Position numbers and translations under genes: made by a program. Shown here in pieces: positions 12,012 to 23,451 of a stretch of 64,000 nucleotides of DNA. Location: positions 5,282,779-5,346,778 of the forward strand of contig NC_030383.2 of NCBI RefSeq assembly GCF_001625215.2, given 5' to 3'. Under the pieces are notes generated by a model. The model made no database searches. It worked only from the letters and a program-made list of their open reading frames with translations, and was not told the DNA's origin. How positions within the stretch are numbered: the stretch's first letter is position 1; each line of letters begins with the position of its first letter. This DNA comes from Daucus carota subsp. sativus. Taxonomy: Eukaryota; Streptophyta; Magnoliopsida; Apiales; Apiaceae.

Positions 12012-15000
12012 ATGGGGGCAGAGAGTTCTAGTGCTGATTCAAGCAGCAAGAACAATGAGACAGAAGTTATATTGAACATATATGACCTCACTCCTGTTAA
12101 TAATTATGTGGCCTGGTTTGGGTTTGGCATCTTCCATTCTGGCATTGAGGGTAAGAAAAAGCAATCTTTTTGTTGGTTTGTTGTGACTTGTGATTATGTT
12201 TGAGTTAATATGTTCTGGTATGTTTGGTTTTAGTTCCTAATTGGGTTTTTAGGGTTCTTGATTGAGCAGGTAGAATTGTAGTTTGGAGTGTGATGGGGAT
12301 CATTATTAGTTTGTTTATTGGATTTAGGACTAAAGATCGTGCCTTTTAGTCTTCTTGGTACTTTGAGGAAGTGTTTAAGCTATATTTCTAGGTAGCCAAA
12401 TTTTTTATGTTTTGTGTTCAATGTGGATATGTATTCTTATTTTATTTTTTCGCTTTCAAGAGTAAGCAAGTTACAATCTTTGACTTGATTTCTTTCACTT
12501 CAAATAGTTTTACATTGTCTTTACTTGGTGTGTCGTATGGGGATCGAGTGGAAATCGTGGTAATGTAGTAATAGGCTCCCAATTTGAAAGCCTTGGTGTG
12601 CAAATTTAATAATTGAGGTTGGTTAGTTTGGGGTTGGTGGGGGGTGTTCTCCATGATTCAACTTAAGACCATGGGATTAAAGGAGCTGTGATACCATGCT
12701 AAGTTACTAGTTGTGCTGAAACTTTAGTCTATTAGGTTTATGAAATTACCCTCTTTTATCATTTTACACTTGCTTGTTAAATCCAGTGCTACCTAACTGA
12801 TGTGGTTTAGTGCTAGATGTTCAGATCTGCTGATATGTAAATGTATTTCTTTTCCAAAATAAACAAGTGTTCTATCTGTCGTACTTCCTTCTTGTTGATT
12901 TTAGCATAAAATTAGCTTATTCCGTGATTGTCACTGTATGTTCATGACAGACCAGTATTATTGGGATGACATATAGTATAAGAGATACTTTGTCGTTAAT
13001 GCTTCTGTTAAATACTTGTGTATGTAACAATATATGTTATGATAATAGGGAGGAGCTTTTGAAGTTCTGGTACATTATTTAAGAAGCTGAACTACAGAAC
13101 ATCTAAACCCATAGTCATTACATTGTCATTTTAAATCAAATAGAACTATAAATATACTAGGTTAAAGACTAAAGGTAATGTGCATCGACTTTTATACATT
13201 ACATAGAGGAGGTTTACGTATACGTTCTTAGGTCAGTGTTGGTAGTAATAGTCATATTCATATTTTCTGCATTCTCAGTTGTGGATGGACTCTGTTAAGC
13301 TGTTAATTTCATGAGTGTGAAACAATTCTTGTACTAAAATGCTCCTCATTAAACCTGAATAAGCATGTGAATGAAAAAAATTTATGGCTGGATTTAAACA
13401 TTCTGGTCACACTGTTTATCCTTGCCATAGATTGTGTCAGGAACTAGGGTTCCTGATGATTTTGTGTTTTTCTGATGTTTTTGTGATTTTCTGTTTATGT
13501 AACTAGAAATGCAAGCAGAACAGTAATCTACAGTAGAATCTAAGAGGAAATCAGCAGAGAAACAAGCTAGAAAAGAGAGAGAGATAGCAGAGTGAGAGTT
13601 TGTTATAGAGAGAGAAAGTAGGGAGGGAAAAGTAGAGAGAGAAAGAGTTGGTGGAATAGAATTCCATTTCATATATCTGATATCCTTCAAACTAACAATA
13701 CAACTGATATTTATACTACTCTTCTTGTACTGCCTAAGTAAAAAGACTACAGTACCCCTGACTATAGTATTAATCCCTGTTACTACTACTAACTAGCTCA
13801 CTTCCTGACAATCCTTCCCCCTTGAGTTCCATCCTGTCCTCAGGATCTGACTCAACCAGCATATCCTCAAGGGTCTTTGTCTTAGATTCCTCCAACTCAT
13901 GCATTCTGGACAGTGCATCAGCCACTGTATTGTCTTTGCCCTTCCTGTATAGGATAGTGAAATTGTAACCCATGAGCTTACTGATCCACTTCTGCTGCAG
14001 CAAAGTGGTTACTTTCTGCTCAGTTAAAAATTTAAGGGCCCAATGGTCAGTCTTCACAAAGAAGTGCTTGTCCATCAGATAAGGGGTCCACTTCTTAACA
14101 GCTGTTACTAAGGCTGTCAACTCCTTCTCATAAGTAGACATGGCCTGTCCTCTAACCCCCAGAGCCTTGCTAAAATAAGCCAATGGTCTTCCTTCTTGTG
14201 TTAGTACAGCCCCAATCCCAGTGTTAGAAGCATCTGACTCCACTGTAAAAACTTTAGTGTAATCTGGCAATTTCAAGACAGGGGTCTGCACTAGGGCCTG
14301 CTTTAACTCCTGAAATGCCTTCTCTGCTTCTTCATTCCAAAAGAAATTGTCCTTTTGCAACAGTGATGTCAGTGGCTTAGCTATAAGACCATAATTTTTG
14401 ACAAATTTCTTGTAATAACCACTCAACCCTAAAAATCCCCTTAGGGCTTTGACAGATTTGGGGACTGGCCAAGCCATCATATCTCTGATCTTATTCTTGT
14501 CCACAGCTACCCCTTCCCTAGTGATCACATGCCCTAAATAAGCCACCTGGGATTGCAAAAAATCACACTTTGACATCTTAGCAAAGAGCTTGTTTTCTCT
14601 CATGATCTTGAATATCACTTCCAACTGCTCCAAGTGTTCTTCCACATTCTTAGAGTAGATAAGAATGTCATCAAAGAAAACTAAAGTGAATTTTCTTAAA
14701 TATGGAGCAAACACTTGGTTCATCAGACTTTGGAATGAGGCAGGGGCATTAGTGAGGCCAAAAGGCATCACAGTAAACTCATAATGCCCTAAGTGAGTTC
14801 TGAAGGCAGTCTTTTCAATATCCTTTGCCTTCATTCGAACTTGGTGATAGCCAGCTCTCAAATCCAACTTAGAAAACACCTCTTCCCCACTCAACTCATC
14901 CAATAGCTCTTCAATCAAAGGAATAGGAAACTTGTTCTTGATAGTCAATGAGTTGAGTTTTCTGTAGTCTATACAGAACCTCCAGGTGCCATCTTTCTTC

Positions 15001-18000
15001 TTCACCAGCAAGATAGGAGATGCAAAAGGGGAACTACTGGGCCTGATTACTCCAGATTCTAACATCTCCCCTATTAACTTCTCAATTTCATTTTTCTGAT
15101 CATATGAATTTCTGTAGGGTCTGATAGAGAAAGGTTGTGCCCCTTCCTTTAACTCAATGGAATGCTCAATGTCTCTATGAGGAGGCAATTGATCTGGCTG
15201 TTTGAAAATATCCTCATACTCACTTAAGAGTTGCTTCAATTTCTCCTTCTGTGCTGGAGTTGTCACAGCTTCAGTTGCTGATTCTTCCATTCCAGTCTCT
15301 TGTGGTTGAGGTTCAGCAAATAAAACATATAGGAAGCCATGCTCTTGCCTTTCACAGCTTCTCACAAACTCCACTGCACTCATCTGTTGCAGTTGAGGTT
15401 TGGTGGACTTATCATTCCCTTGCAATGTAACCAACTTGTCTCCTTGGTGGAACTGTAGCAATAGTTTGGTAAAATCAAATGTGACTGGTCCCAAGGACCC
15501 CAGCCAGTCCACTCCCAGAACCAGATCATAACTTCCCAAGGGTAATGTCCTTACTGATCTCTGAAAATACTGATCCCCAATCTTCCAAGAAAACCCAGTA
15601 CACTCATGCTTGCTAATTAAGTGATTGCCATTGGCCACCATCACTTGCATAGGTGTAGTTTGCACTATTTCACACTTGAGTTTCCTGGCAGTTCCTTCAT
15701 CTAAGAAGCTGTGTGTACTCCCTCCATATACCAAAATGGAAAACTCTTTCTGCCCCTTGGTTCCAGTCAGAGTGATGGTCCTGTTGCTGTGGACTCCTTC
15801 TATAGCATGAATTGACACCTCCATAAGTGTTGTCTGATTGGAGCCTGAGTCTTCATCTTTCCTGACATTAGTTGAGCCAATATCTGTCTTTTCTCTTGGA
15901 GACTTATGTTCCTTAGTCAATATGCTAGCTGTTGTGCCCTCACTAGGATGTTCCAGAGTCTGCATCTTTCTTGCATCATCTACATGTTCCATTACTTGCA
16001 ACTGAGCACTTCCCTTTGTATTGGATATTCCCACCTGCATTGTTCCTGCTGGTTTTACATTGACTCTCTTAGACTGCCACTCATGGCCACCTTGAGCACA
16101 CAACCTGGCCTTCTTCATAGCATCTTCCACAGTAGCTGGTCCCAAGAGTTTCAATACTTGCTTAGCGTCCTCCTGTACACCACTGATGTAGCATTCCACA
16201 AAATAATCTTCAGAAAGTTGTGGAATTCTGGCCTTCACTTGACCCATACACAGAGCAAATTGCTTGCAGTACTGCTCCAATGTACCATCCTGCCTTAAAT
16301 TCTTAAATTTTTCAAATACTAATTCATTTTCTCTGGCTCCAAATCTGGCCACAAACTGGTTGCAAAACTCTAGCCAAGACAAATCCTTCCCATGGCTACT
16401 GTCTGATACCAGCTTTTGTACACTCCTTCCAAGTGCATTCCAGCAATAGTAACCTTCTTGTTCTCTGGTACTCCATAAATCTCAAAGTACAGTTCACAAT
16501 CCTGTATCCAATCCTCTACTATCTTGTCCTTCTCATATCTAGGATAACTCAGTTTAAGGTGCTTCAGAGAATCCTGATGATATGTTCTCCTTGGTACATC
16601 CTCAGCCTCCAGACCAAATGGATTCACAAACTCCTCATTTAAACCTTGAGTCTGTGTATTCAGCTTCTGTACAGCCAAAGATGTGAGTTCCTCTATCATT
16701 CCTAGCCTAGTATTAGTCCTTTCCCTGTGTGATAAAAATTGCTGCTGTACTTCCTGAAGCAGCTTGTTATACTGCTTATCACTATTCATTCTTTCAGACA
16801 ATATATCAAGCACTTACAAAGCAACAACTGAACTTCTCAATTTACTAAGCAGTTTCTCAGAACTCAATCAGTAGTGCTCCTAATCTTTACTACTTAAACA
16901 ACTCCAACAACAGTTAACTGTAATCAACTCCAGTACTCAATGTCAACACAGCACAGAAACACAATTACTTAACCAAAACGAATGCAATTAGCCTAAACAT
17001 CTTCAATTCCAGCAGGTATTAACAGAAATTCACTAGATCTGAGAAAGTAGTTACAGAACAGAGCACCTGAGTAATTCTGGAGAATTCTCTGAACTCCTGG
17101 AGGCGATTTCTGTCTTCTATAGCTCGCTCAACTCGGAATGAGTTGCTTAACACAGCAAAAGCAGTAATAGATCGAAACTGAAGCTCTGATACCAATTTGT
17201 CAGGAACTAGGGTTCCTGATTTTGTGTTTTTCTGATGTTTTTGTGATTTTCTGTTTATGTAACTAGAAATGCAAGCAGAACAGTAATCTACAGTAGAATC
17301 TAAGAGGAAATCAGCAGAGAAACAAGCTAGAAAAGAGAGAGAGATAGCAGAGTGAGAGTTTGTTATAGAGAGAGAAAGTAGGGAGGGAAAAGTAGAGAGA
17401 GAAAGAGTTGGTGGAATAGAATTCCATTTCATATATCTGATATCCTTCAAACTAACAATACAACTGATATTTATACTACTCTTCTTGTACTGCCTAAGTA
17501 AAAAGACTACAGTACCCCTGACTATAGTATTAATCCCTGTTACTACTACTAACTAGCTCACTTCCTGACAGATTGATATTTGTAAAGGGTGATCTCATTG
17601 TACTGCTCCTTCCATATAAGGGTTTATATAGACACGAGAACAATTATACCAGGCAGGGGATCATTCTCTCATGTATGCTACTTAAAGCAGTTTTATACAC
17701 ATATCATAAATCCTCATCATACCAGCCAACCAGTTATTTAGTCTCATGATAGGTACACTTCAAAAGTTATCATCAAGTGATATAATTAATTTTATTTTTA
17801 AGCCGTTCCCTACAAGAATCAGGATTCCGATGCATCTAGATTCAAATCTACCGATGGTAAGAAATTAGTGAAATTTTCCCTGTTTGATTGGAACAAATAG
17901 AATGAGGTGAGAGTGGAGTGGAACTTGAACTTTATGCTTAAGTTTATTCTTCCTCAAATCCATTCAAAATGTTTAAAGATCAAGCTTGCAAATATTCCTT

Positions 18001-18991
18001 CCATCTCTAAAATAAATACTTATTCCATCTTTCACCTGGATCAATTGCATATATTATCCATAAACAGTTTACACTATTTTCTTCTTTACTCTTAGCTCTA
18101 TCCTTCTCATCCACCTCTACCTTTGAGCATGTGAATATTGCCATCTCTATTTCAAATCACCCAACTAAGCGCAGATTATAGTATCAATTGTAGTGTTTCA
18201 TCTTGTTTAGTTTGTTAACTTTCTCGGTATTATAATAATGGTTAAAAGAGCTCACTCTGCACATCTCAGATCAATATTAATAAAAGGAAGCATATTGAAT
18301 ATGTTTATTATTTTTTATTTTTTTAACATGGACATCAAGTGCTGCCTCAAACAATAATTGATGTTATTGTAACGGTGATAAAGAGAATGCTTTTTGCATT
18401 CAACTACTTGCTACTTACTCAAAAGGAATTGTTCCTTCTTCCATGTAGCATGAGAGATTAATTTTGAACATGTTTGTTTTCAAGATATATTATTATAATA
18501 ACATATTGAATGTTATTGAATGTTTGTTTCCTTCTATTAAATTGAGTTGAGTTTGTATCTATTTTGTTAGGGTTCCCCGTTTCCCTGTTCTTGTTATGAC
18601 TTTGGCTAGGATTTTGGAAATAGATATCTCCATAAGTGGCACATTGTTTCTATTCTTTAAGGAGGAAGTCTATGGGTAGTTGCTAGGGATCAAAATAAAG
18701 TACGTCTACAAGGATTTTATGCTGACTTACACACACACACACACACACTATATTATTAAAGCCAAATATGCCAAAGTTTTGTTGTTGGTTTGTAGTCCGG
18801 TACAGTGCATTATAACCGTTGGATGACTTAAATTAAATTGTTGAGAACTATTAGATTAAATTTTTTATATTTCACTATGATGCTACTAAAATTCTAAGTT
18901 TCAAATCCCGTCAACAAAATATAAAATAAATTATTAATATAAGAAAATTAATAACTATTTAAATGCCCCCGTGCATTGCACGGGTTATAGT

Positions 18992-19025
<34 letters not shown>

Positions 19026-20637
19026 GTAAGGAATAATTTTTTGGTGGCCTAGAGTAGTCTGTAGCATTTCCACCATAACTAAAAAGAATGATAAATATGT
19101 ATGAAATAAATTGCCATTTACTTTTGTAAAATTTCATGCATTATAAATATATAATGAAGTAGACATCATCCTTGGCTTTACATGTGTCTTGTGTTCTCCT
19201 TTGCTCTTTGAAAATGTGTATACCAAATTCCCTTTCAATGCAACTGCTCCAATTAAAAAAATGAGCAGAAAATATATTTTACAGACTTTAGAACGTCAGT
19301 TTCCTGTATTTTAAGTTGTACCTTATTGTTGCTTATAATTTTCAGTCTATGGTATGGAATATGGATTTGGAGCTCATGAGTATCCTATTAGTGGAGTATT
19401 TGAAGTGGAACCAAAGAGCTGTCCAGGGTTCATCTATAGATGTTCTGTCCCACTGGGTCGTATAGACATGCCTCCCTCAGAATTCGCCCAATTTATTGAG
19501 ACTGTAGCGTCCGAATATCATGGCGATACATATCACCTTATTTCCAAGAACTGCAACCATTTTACAGATGATATGTCAATAAGATTGACTGGCAAAAATA
19601 TTCCTGGGTGGGTGAATCGGCTTGCAAAGCTAGGTGAGCAGATGCTCTCCCACAATTTTTTTATTGTTTTTTCCCTACAATTATTAACTTACATTTCATA
19701 TTATGATGAATAAGAGTGATTTAAGATTGTTTTAAAGAGGTTAGGAAGCTAAATTTTAGGGTTATGTTTTGGAGGATTTTACTTTATGAGGTCAAGGGGC
19801 ACTTTCAGGCTTCAAAGTTCGAATCTAGGTTCAAATAAGAGGGTATATAAAACTATGGAATACTATTGTCTTTATTTCAAATATTTTCAATGTAGTATGT
19901 ACACATTGGTTTTGTTGATGATGCCCTTATTGTTAGTATTCTATGCATATAAAGTCGTTAAATTATGTTTCATTGACCAAGTTGTGGTAAATTGCAGGTG
20001 CTTTTTGCAATTGTTTGCTACCGGAAAGTCTTCAAGAAACAACTGTAAAACAGATGCCTGAGTACCATTCTTGTGCAGGTGTGCCTGCTTTTCTAGTTCT
20101 CCTTGCTTTTCTAGTTCTCCTTTACTGTTACCAATTTGTCAAAGTTAATTATCACAAGGCTATGTTTTATTTTATTTTTGTTTATTGCTAAATTACACAA
20201 GGGTATGTTTGTTTGCAAAGATCCTATTTCTCTGATACTTTATTTTAAATCCATAGAAATGAATTATAAAAGTGATTTAGGGTAAAATTCAAAACAATAT
20301 TGTACTGATCAAATTCAACTCTTTTTGGTAAGTGAATCCATCAACGTCTTCTATTGAAAAGCAGAGGGAGTATGTGTTGTAATCATATGTTGTCAGACAA
20401 CCAAATATCCTTCATTCCTTCTGATACGAATTATGTGTAGGATATTATAATACATACTGATGATATACTTGTTACATTTCTCTATTTTATTTAGATGAAG
20501 ATGCGAGTGGGTCTCCATCAATCAACACGTCCCAGGAACTGTCCGACAGTGAAGATTCAGATAAAGACAATAAGCAGTTGTTATCACCAGTATCGAGAAA
20601 TGGAGAAGTAGCATTTATTAAAGAGGTGCAGAGGTGA
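12012..20637 (+). CDS. DeSI/PPPDE-type desumoylating isopeptidase-like cysteine protease
   Basis: The spliced protein has 216 residues from four coding exons: 12012-12150, 19346-19633, 19998-20078 and 20495-20637. All junctions are GT-AG and in frame. The PPPDE fold is recognisable: VILNIYDLTP at residues 19-28, the predicted catalytic His42 in GIFHSG, the GMEYGFGAHEYP block (49-60), and the predicted catalytic Cys116 in SKNCNHFTDD. The family hydrolyses isopeptide bonds to small modifiers such as SUMO or ubiquitin; substrate choice for this member cannot be read from sequence. The C-terminus is acidic and serine-rich (SDSEDSDKDN), probably disordered. Intron 1 is 7,195 bp because an LTR retrotransposon on the opposite strand and a mini-Helitron lie inside it. 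The catalytic His and Cys are in different exons on either side of that intron. Confidence 0.92.
13435..13810 (-). repeat. 3' LTR of the gypsy element
   Basis: 376 bp, starting TGTCAGGAAC and ending CTTCCTGACA on the plus strand. It differs from the other LTR by an extra GAT near the left end; I saw no substitutions by eye. Confidence 0.95.
13770..16813 (-). pseudogene. Defective gag-pol: frameshifted gag, mutated protease, RT and RNase H
   Basis: Two overlapping frames on the minus strand, 16813-16370 (147 codons) and about 16382-13770 (about 870 codons), form one decayed gag-pol. The break falls inside the gag domain near 16380, where about one base is missing relative to a continuous frame. 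The protease motif reads VYGGSTHSFLDEG where the family has Asp at the Tyr position, so the catalytic aspartate appears lost. Reverse transcriptase is well kept, including FSKLDLRAGYHQVRM, MPFGLTNAPASFQ and the catalytic FFDDILIYS. RNase H is recognisable from SDASNTGIGAVL to VADALSR. The frame then runs through the polypurine tract into the LTR, with no integrase. There is no CCHC knuckle between gag and protease. Confidence 0.9.
13811..13823 (-). other. Polypurine tract
   Basis: Read on the minus strand it is AAGGGGGAAGGAT, immediately before the 3' LTR, where plus-strand DNA synthesis is primed in LTR elements. Confidence 0.8.
17183..17194 (-). other. Primer-binding site for initiator tRNA-Met
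   Basis: Read on the minus strand, TGGTATCAGAGC lies three bases inside the 5' LTR. This is the standard plant primer-binding sequence complementary to the 3' end of initiator methionine tRNA. Confidence 0.88.
17198..17570 (-). repeat. 5' LTR of the gypsy element
   Basis: 373 bp, starting TGTCAGGAAC and ending CTTCCTGACA on the plus strand. Because the coding region is on the minus strand, this right-hand copy is the promoter-bearing 5' LTR. Confidence 0.95.
18729..19022 (+). mobile_element. Mini-Helitron between (AC)10 and (GT)14 tracts
   Basis: A core of about 247 bp (18749-18995) starts TATATTATTAAAGCCAAATA, similar to plant Helitron 5' ends. It ends with a GC hairpin, CCCGTGCATTGCACGGG (18968-18984), followed by TTATAGTCTAG, the hairpin-plus-CTAG pattern of Helitron 3' ends. 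No coding capacity remains. It is immediately preceded by (AC)10 at 18729-18748 and followed by a (GT)14 tract that begins at its last base (18995-19022). It lies in intron 1 of the DeSI-like gene. The 5' terminus lacks the canonical TC. Confidence 0.55.
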
Positions 20638-21023
20638 CTTTAAGCTGTTTATTATGCAAAAGGGAATTGCTTCAATTGTTATAATTATTCCGTATGCTCA
20701 AGGTGTGCGTTTGCAGACCAGTATTGGTGCTAATAGAAACCTAACTTCATTGATACAGATGGTTTGCATTTGAACTTGCTGTAACACGTTTTTCGTTGAT
20801 ATCTTTTGGTCTTTTTTTCCAATGCCTAATCTGTATATTTCAGTAGCATGTAAAGTGGCGACTCTTGAGCATGATTTCTAGGTGATCTCACCAGGTGTGA
20901 TTTATAATTTCTAGTCACAGATTATACTTCTTCAGAATTAGTATTTATGTACTTATGTCTTCATAAATTATTGTTGTTCATTGGTTTGAAACAAAGTATT
21001 ATTACTGGGTTTTTAGACCATAA

Positions 21024-22220
21024 TCAATATACTTATATAAAGGAGAAGCGAGGGGCGTGTAGGTGGCGCCTTTCACATCGCTCCGTTCTATTTTTCTAAT
21101 TTTCTGAATTTTTGGATGAAAAATATCAAAAATTAGAACTACCTTTTTTAGTTTCGGGTATATTAGAAGCAAGTTTCAGAATCTGATTTTGTTTCAGATT
21201 ATTTATGGAATATAGTAATTTGAAAGTTTTAATCTGATTTTCAGATTATTTATGGAATATAGTAGCTTGAAAGTTTTAATCCGAGTTTGTTTCAGATTAT
21301 TTAATTATGGGAAAGAGTACAAGTCTCTATGCACCTATAAATACCCCAATAGATTTGGATCATCTAAACACAACCTCCTCTCTCTCAATATCACAACCCT
21401 ACCAACCCTACCTCTCTCTGGTGAAAGTTCTTTTGCTCGGTTTCTAACTCGGTGGTGCCGTTCTTATGCAACGATAAGTAAAGCTGTTTATATAGTATTA
21501 AAAAAAAATAAAGGTTGCTGTAAGTAAAGGTATAGTTATAGACCGCTATGTTCGAGTCGACAAATCCAAACACGGGAAAAAAATATAGTCTTGACATGAT
21601 ATTGATGGATGATATCAATAAATTAACTGTTAGTGATGTATGTTTGTTGGTTATTATTTTATAATATTTGGTTTATTTTTTGAACATGTTTGTTGTTGTT
21701 AATTTTTATATGATTTACTTTGTATATAGGAAAAAAATTATTCATGTATTATCAGTTTGCTCCGTTCAAGCAACTTTTAAGTGAAGACTGATTATACATT
21801 ATTGTTACAAGCAAAGATAGTTATAGACCGCTATCTCACAGATTTGTCAGATGTTTTTGTGCACAATAAATGCAAAAAAAATTGGAGTAAGGTGACAATG
21901 TAAGAACATAATTACTTTTCAAAAAAAAAAACATAAATAAAATTAAGATTCGTCGTGCTTCAAATTGTTAATTATGTGTATAAATTTATTTTTATTTTTT
22001 CACCATGAATTATAGTCCAATTTTGCAATTTTACATATTAGTATTGGTATTACATCAAGATTTTTATAATATAAAATTTATTTTATCCTACAAATATTAA
22101 TTTTGAAACATTGATATACTTTTTATAGAAAACCACAAAATTATTTTATACTACAAATATTAATATTGAATTATTAATATAATTTTTATAGGCCGCCGCA
22201 ATGCGCGGCTTCTCAACTAG
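21024..22220 (+). mobile_element. Non-autonomous Helitron, 1.2 kb
   Basis: The 5' end reads TCAATATACTTATATAAAGG and is preceded by A. The 3' end has a short GC hairpin (GCCGC...GCGGC) followed by TTCTCAACTAG and then T. This matches the TC...hairpin-CTRR structure and insertion between A and T expected of Helitrons, with no target duplication. Inside, a segment of about 55 bp carrying CAGATTATTTATGGAATATAG is repeated in tandem (about 21196-21300). No Rep or helicase coding sequence is visible. Confidence 0.75.
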
Positions 22221-23451
22221 TTAACTTGAATAGGAGGCTAGTTTTGAAACTATAATTAGTACAATTATTTGAATCTCTAAACAGAGAGTAGTTTGATTAA
22301 AAAAAATGGTCAAGGAAAATGATCAAAAAGACCATTCTGACATTGTAGCTATTAGTCTCTTTGGTCACCTGAAAATAATTCTGACAATGATATTAACATT
22401 TGTAAGATCAGACTTTTTTTTTTCTTTTTATTAATAGCACAGACTTTTTTCTGTCAAGATAAATGTTTCAATATTAATTCATATAGATCACAATGGTTGT
22501 AAAAATTGGAAATCAGAACTAAGCAATGGAGTTGCAGAAATTGAAAATCAAAACTAATCAATTGATGTACAGATTCATGACTTCTTGAGATTTATTTGAA
22601 ATTTTTAGTCAAATTAGAGTGTAATCAATACGGTAAATCGGTAAAATATTTTTTAAGATTAATTGGATATCAATCGGGGATCTCAAGAACACTGTTCACA
22701 GGAATATATAACATGGCGAAGATTGTCATCAGCAAAATCGCAGTTACTCTTATAACTTATAAGTTATAACACATATGCCAAGCATGAACATAATTCTTAG
22801 CACAATCTGGAGATGTAAAGCTCGAAAAGGAAGAAAGGATTTCTTGCGCCTCTTATATGTAGATTAATGCTGATTATTTCATGAACTGTAGTGGAACAAT
22901 GGGAACATTTTGCAGAACTTTGGGCTGGAGATCAAAAATAAAACAATTTTTATATTTTTTGGTACAAATTAAACAATTTATGCTACTAGCAAGAATTTGA
23001 ACTCGGGCACTTTACCACAGCCGAATTGAAACATAAACAAATTTTGAATAACTACATGCAACAGATTTCCGCGCAAAAATAGTTTCTCATTCAATTTTTT
23101 GCATCAGGAACATGAAAATCCATCAAAGCACAACATATATTTGTCAGCAGGCAGCTACTTGTATTAGTTTGGCTTGAATTTCTATAAATTATTCCAAAAT
23201 CAATCTATCATTCTTAATTCATTTGCACTTATATGTTACAAGTTTGCTCATACATTCAATATGAATTGTTCATAGTTGGAAGAGAACCAATTAAAAATAT
23301 AGTTATTTATGTATCACATTATCACAGTAAACACAGCATAGATGGAACATAAAGATGAAAACTGGATTTGCACAATTGCACTCCTAGATCTTCCTGCTAA
23401 TATTCGAATAGGTGGTTTCAAAAACAAGTTGAAAGTCCATTGCCTAGTTAC
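22221..23451. other. Intergenic region and 3' flank of the thioesterase gene
   Basis: AT-rich with no supported gene. The right part, up to the stop codon at 23452, should include the 3' UTR of the minus-strand thioesterase gene. Confidence 0.5.

Larger units (their letters stand above)
13435..17570 (-). mobile_element. Ty3/gypsy LTR retrotransposon lacking integrase, in DeSI intron 1
   Basis: The element is 4,136 bp, bounded by LTRs that start TGTCAGGAA and end TTCCTGACA. A perfect 5-bp target duplication, GATTG, lies at 13430-13434 and 17571-17575. On the minus strand the order is 5' LTR, primer-binding site, gag, protease, reverse transcriptase, RNase H, polypurine tract, 3' LTR. No integrase, chromodomain or CCHC zinc knuckle is present. 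It lies antisense to the host gene. The LTRs seem to differ only by a 3-bp indel, so the insertion is young. Confidence 0.95.

Noticed and set aside
13394-13690. Reading frames within both LTRs
   Set aside because: They repeat because the LTRs repeat. No known LTR protein resembles them, and low complexity explains the open frame.
15625-16642. Plus-strand open frames opposite the gypsy gag-pol
   Set aside because: They are antisense shadows of the conserved gag-pol coding region, not separate genes.
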